In this document: positions 61,858-64,000 of the stretch, in pieces
How the letters are laid out: each line of letters starts with the position of its first letter
Position numbering within the stretch: position 1 is the first letter of the stretch
Assembly: GCA_022606425.2 (NCBI GenBank)
Contig: JAHDVF020001222.1
Coordinates: 186,001 to 250,000 of the forward strand
Length of the DNA: 64,000 nt
Direction: 5' to 3'
Source of the DNA: Lepidostoma basale
Lineage: Eukaryota; Arthropoda; Insecta; Trichoptera; Lepidostomatidae
Program-made: the position numbers and the translations under genes
The notes under the pieces: generated by a model
Told to the model about the DNA's origin: nothing
Database searches by the model: none
The model's input: only the letters and a program-made list of their open reading frames with translations

Positions 61858-62452
61858 TGCAGTAAAACCTCGATATAACGGGCCTCTGTTTAACGTACTT
61901 CGGATATAACGGACAAACGGACATGCTTAAATTCAAATGTCGCCACATGTAAACAATTTTTAGCGACCATGATAATCCCGTCATACATCTAGCACTAGAA
62001 TTTGCGACATAATGCTGAGGATGAAAGTGAAGACAGCGAAGAAGAAGAAACAATACTGATAAAAATGGTAAGATTACATCTCGACGATCTATTCGATCTT
62101 GACTATTCAGCAGATAACGAAGTTCAACTATATTATACGCATTTTTGTAATTTTAGAGAGTTGATTATAAAAAAAACAGCAAACTTCAAAGGTGATTTAA
62201 AACTTGATTCCTTTTTCAAAGCAGGAGTACTGAAAGCAAGCGCGTCAATATCAAACAGCAATGTCACTTCACGACGAGTGTCCGAAGACAATAAATGTAT
62301 TTTGTATTGTTTATTTATATCTAAATACAGTGTATATATTTTTAAAAAAGTTTGATTTATTTTATATCTATTTTTATATAACGGATTTTCGGCTTTAACG
62401 GACACTCCCTGCCCCTAATTAGTCCGTTATATCGAGGTTTTACTGTACTTTT
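61858..62452 (+). mobile_element. pogo/Tigger-like element, copy 2, both ends
   Basis: Left CAGTAAAACCTCGATATAAC, right the complement of CAGTAAAACCTCGATATAAC; TA flanks. About 595 bp. Confidence 0.92.
62002..62355 (+). pseudogene. pogo-type transposase C-terminal remnant, 117 codons
   Basis: MRHNAEDESEDSEEEETILI, HLDDLFDLDYSADNEV, FKGDLKLDSFFKAGVLKASA. The acidic stretch and final 'L..FF' are usual in pogo/jerky-type proteins. The DDE core is missing. The first Met may not be a real start. Confidence 0.65.
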
Positions 62453-63215
62453 CTTTTACATTTAATGAAATCTTTTAATTTCATGTTTTTTATTTATTTA
62501 AAATATTTACAAATGTAGCACTGACTCACTCCCTTACACTCTGTCTAAAATATATATGATTCTTTCAAAAATCATGGCTTCAATCCGTCTAAATAGGCAC
62601 TTCTCCCTAGTGTGTAGCGAAAATTGATATATCAGATTTCGGCAACCAAAGGTTAATGGAGAGAGATTTCGGCAACCAAGAGTAAATAATATTATTTAAA
62701 AATAATAATAGGTCAAAACAATCAGTTTTTAAATGTGTTCAAAATATCCAAGTTGAGATGCATTTGTCCATTGATAGACATAAAAACTAACTCCATACAA
62801 ATATAATTAATTGCCTAAAAAAATATTTGATTATGTTACGTGGTGTAACGCTCTTTTATGCAATTTAATTATTTTTCGTAAAGATGACCAAACGCAGCTT
62901 ACTTGTAAATTTAATTCATGCCACTTAAGTTTATAATAAACTGGAAAAAAATAATTAAAAGAGATTATCTTTGCGCTGAAGAAACCGCCATAGTTAAATC
63001 AGGTCTTACTTTGAAATAAACAGAATTTTCAAAATTCAAAAATACAATGAAATTATGAAACAGGGTTATTTTGTCATTTTCCAAACAATAATAATTAACT
63101 GCAGTTGATATATCACTAAAGTATCATTATTTTAACATATGAACACTTCAAATAATTTTCTAAACTTTCGTAAGAAGCACTTCATTTGTGGTGTGACATT
63201 ATTAAATAATAATAA
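62453..63215. other. AT-rich spacer, nothing recognised
   Basis: TTTCGGCAACCAA occurs twice about 35 bp apart (62638, 62669). No coding signal. Confidence 0.45.
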
Positions 63216-63217
63216 AC

Positions 63218-63371
63218 ATTTGATATTTGTATCAAACCACTTTATTTGTTAACACCAAACGGTTTCGCTCCCACCGGAGCTTCATCAGGGTGAGAGAATG
63301 GTTTACTCTCTCACCCTGACGAAGCTCCGGCGGGGGCGAAACTGGTTGGTGTGAACAAATAAATATCAAAA
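63218..63371. mobile_element. Foldback element with two GAAGCTCCGG modules
   Basis: TTTGATATTTGTATCAAACC, GTTTCGCTCCCACCGGAGCT TCATCAGGGTGAGAGAA is mirrored by CTCTCACCCTGACGAAGCTC CGGCGGGGGCGAAAC. The two modules face each other. Confidence 0.88.
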
Positions 63372-63379
63372 GTATATTA

Positions 63380-63945
63380 TTATTAAAGTCATTACTGCAA
63401 ATAGAAATATATCCACAGAAGCAAAGATGGCAGTACACAATGGAGTTCTAGTGCCAACCCTCATGTATGGAAGGGAAGCTTGGAGCTGGCAAAAGAAGGA
63501 TGAAAGCAGGATAAACGCCGTAAGAATGAGATCACTAAGAAGAATGCCCGGGAAAATGTTGTATGATTGAATACGGAACAATGAAATAAGAGAGAAATGT
63601 AAGGCAGATGACTGCATCATGGATAAAATTAAAAATGGATCCTTAAGATGGTTTGGACATATTGAACGAATGGATGAGAGAAGAATGGTTAAAATGTTGT
63701 ACACAAGCAGCGTGAGTGGAAAAAGAAGCCGAGGACGACCGAGGAAAACATGGCATGACCAAATTAATCAATTACTAAAAGGCGGCCACATTCGAAGTCG
63801 GAATAATCGACGTGCGTGCATGGTACGATGTATGAATGTAGAGGAAGCCCGAGAGGTATGCCAGGACAGAGCATTGTGGCGATCCATCCTCTCTACCTAC
63901 CCCTCCGGCGAAATGGTGTGATGGTTAGTTAGTTAGTTTTTATTA
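63380..63945 (+). mobile_element. LINE-A, TTAG tail, long copy
   Basis: MAVHNGVLVPTLMYGREAWS, one stop (TGA at about 63568), then the open frame 63619-63921: [60 protein letters not shown]. The tail GGTTAGTTAGTTAGTT follows. Confidence 0.9.
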
Positions 63946-64000
63946 TTATTTTATTTAAATAATGTTCTCACTGTTTAAGAACTGTAGATTCTTTTCACAA

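Noticed and set aside
25535..63371. Hammerhead ribozymes at CTGATGA...GAAAC sites
   Set aside because: The boxes look similar, but there is an extra A before the stem in place of the usual closing pair, and I find no stem III with an NUH cleavage site. Kept only as a hairpin module.
63218..63371. Bacterial-type terminator or attachment site
   Set aside because: The inverted repeat is part of a dispersed foldback family in a eukaryotic context.
14750..63945. TTAG tandem tracts as telomere-type repeats
   Set aside because: The insect telomere unit is TTAGG. These are TTAG, only three or four units, and always follow the last codons of LINE-A.

Overview
The window is nuclear DNA from an animal, almost certainly an insect and probably a lepidopteran. 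It is strongly AT-rich, intron-bearing and packed with transposon remains. The only host gene I can support is a sodium-coupled amino-acid transporter of the insect NAAT/KAAT type (SLC6 family). The lepidopteran guess rests on the mix of mariner, piggyBac-like TTAA elements, tRNA-derived SINEs and many 5'-truncated non-LTR elements. It is an inference, not a proof.

The transporter lies on the minus strand between about 21.8 and 6.0 kb. Eight coding exons can be placed to the base with GT/AG borders and matching phases: 21640-21759, 19948-20203, 16806-17022, 14817-14860, 13999-14146, 13050-13128, 11014-11117 and 6045-6148. They cover the cytoplasmic N-terminus, TM1-TM2, TM3 with the disulfide-bearing extracellular loop 2, TM4-TM5, loop 3 and TM6. 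The start-codon exon and everything after TM6 are not seen.

The most interesting point is that the last two exons both encode TM6. Each is 104 bp, enters in phase 0 and leaves in phase 2. They share 21 of 34 residues and differ mainly in the unwound segment that touches substrate in this family. Using both, or neither, would shift the frame, so they look like mutually exclusive exons that could give one gene two substrate specificities.

Layout. 1-1.13 kb: a 141-bp satellite. 2.1-3.8 kb: a deleted mariner with a second DNA transposon nested in it. 4-11.7 kb: foldback and TTAA elements, non-LTR fragments and the two TM6 exons. 12-22.3 kb: the rest of the transporter, its introns filled with LINE 3' ends, a 49-bp minisatellite, SINEs and foldbacks. 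22.3-64 kb: no recognised host gene. This part holds non-LTR fragments of several families, tRNA-derived SINEs, hAT, pogo/Tigger, mariner-like and other inverted-repeat elements, and a satellite of about 270-330 bp at 32-34 kb. One RT core (YADD box) lies at 49.8 kb.

The commonest repeat, called LINE-A here, is a non-LTR element seen only as its C-terminal coding end and a short tandem tail (TTAG, or TTTG in a subfamily). More than twenty pieces occur on both strands. LINE-B, C, D and F are other endonuclease/RT families represented by C-termini. LINE-J and the Jockey/CR1-like pieces are separate. These letters are local labels, not database names. Borders of old fragments are approximate.
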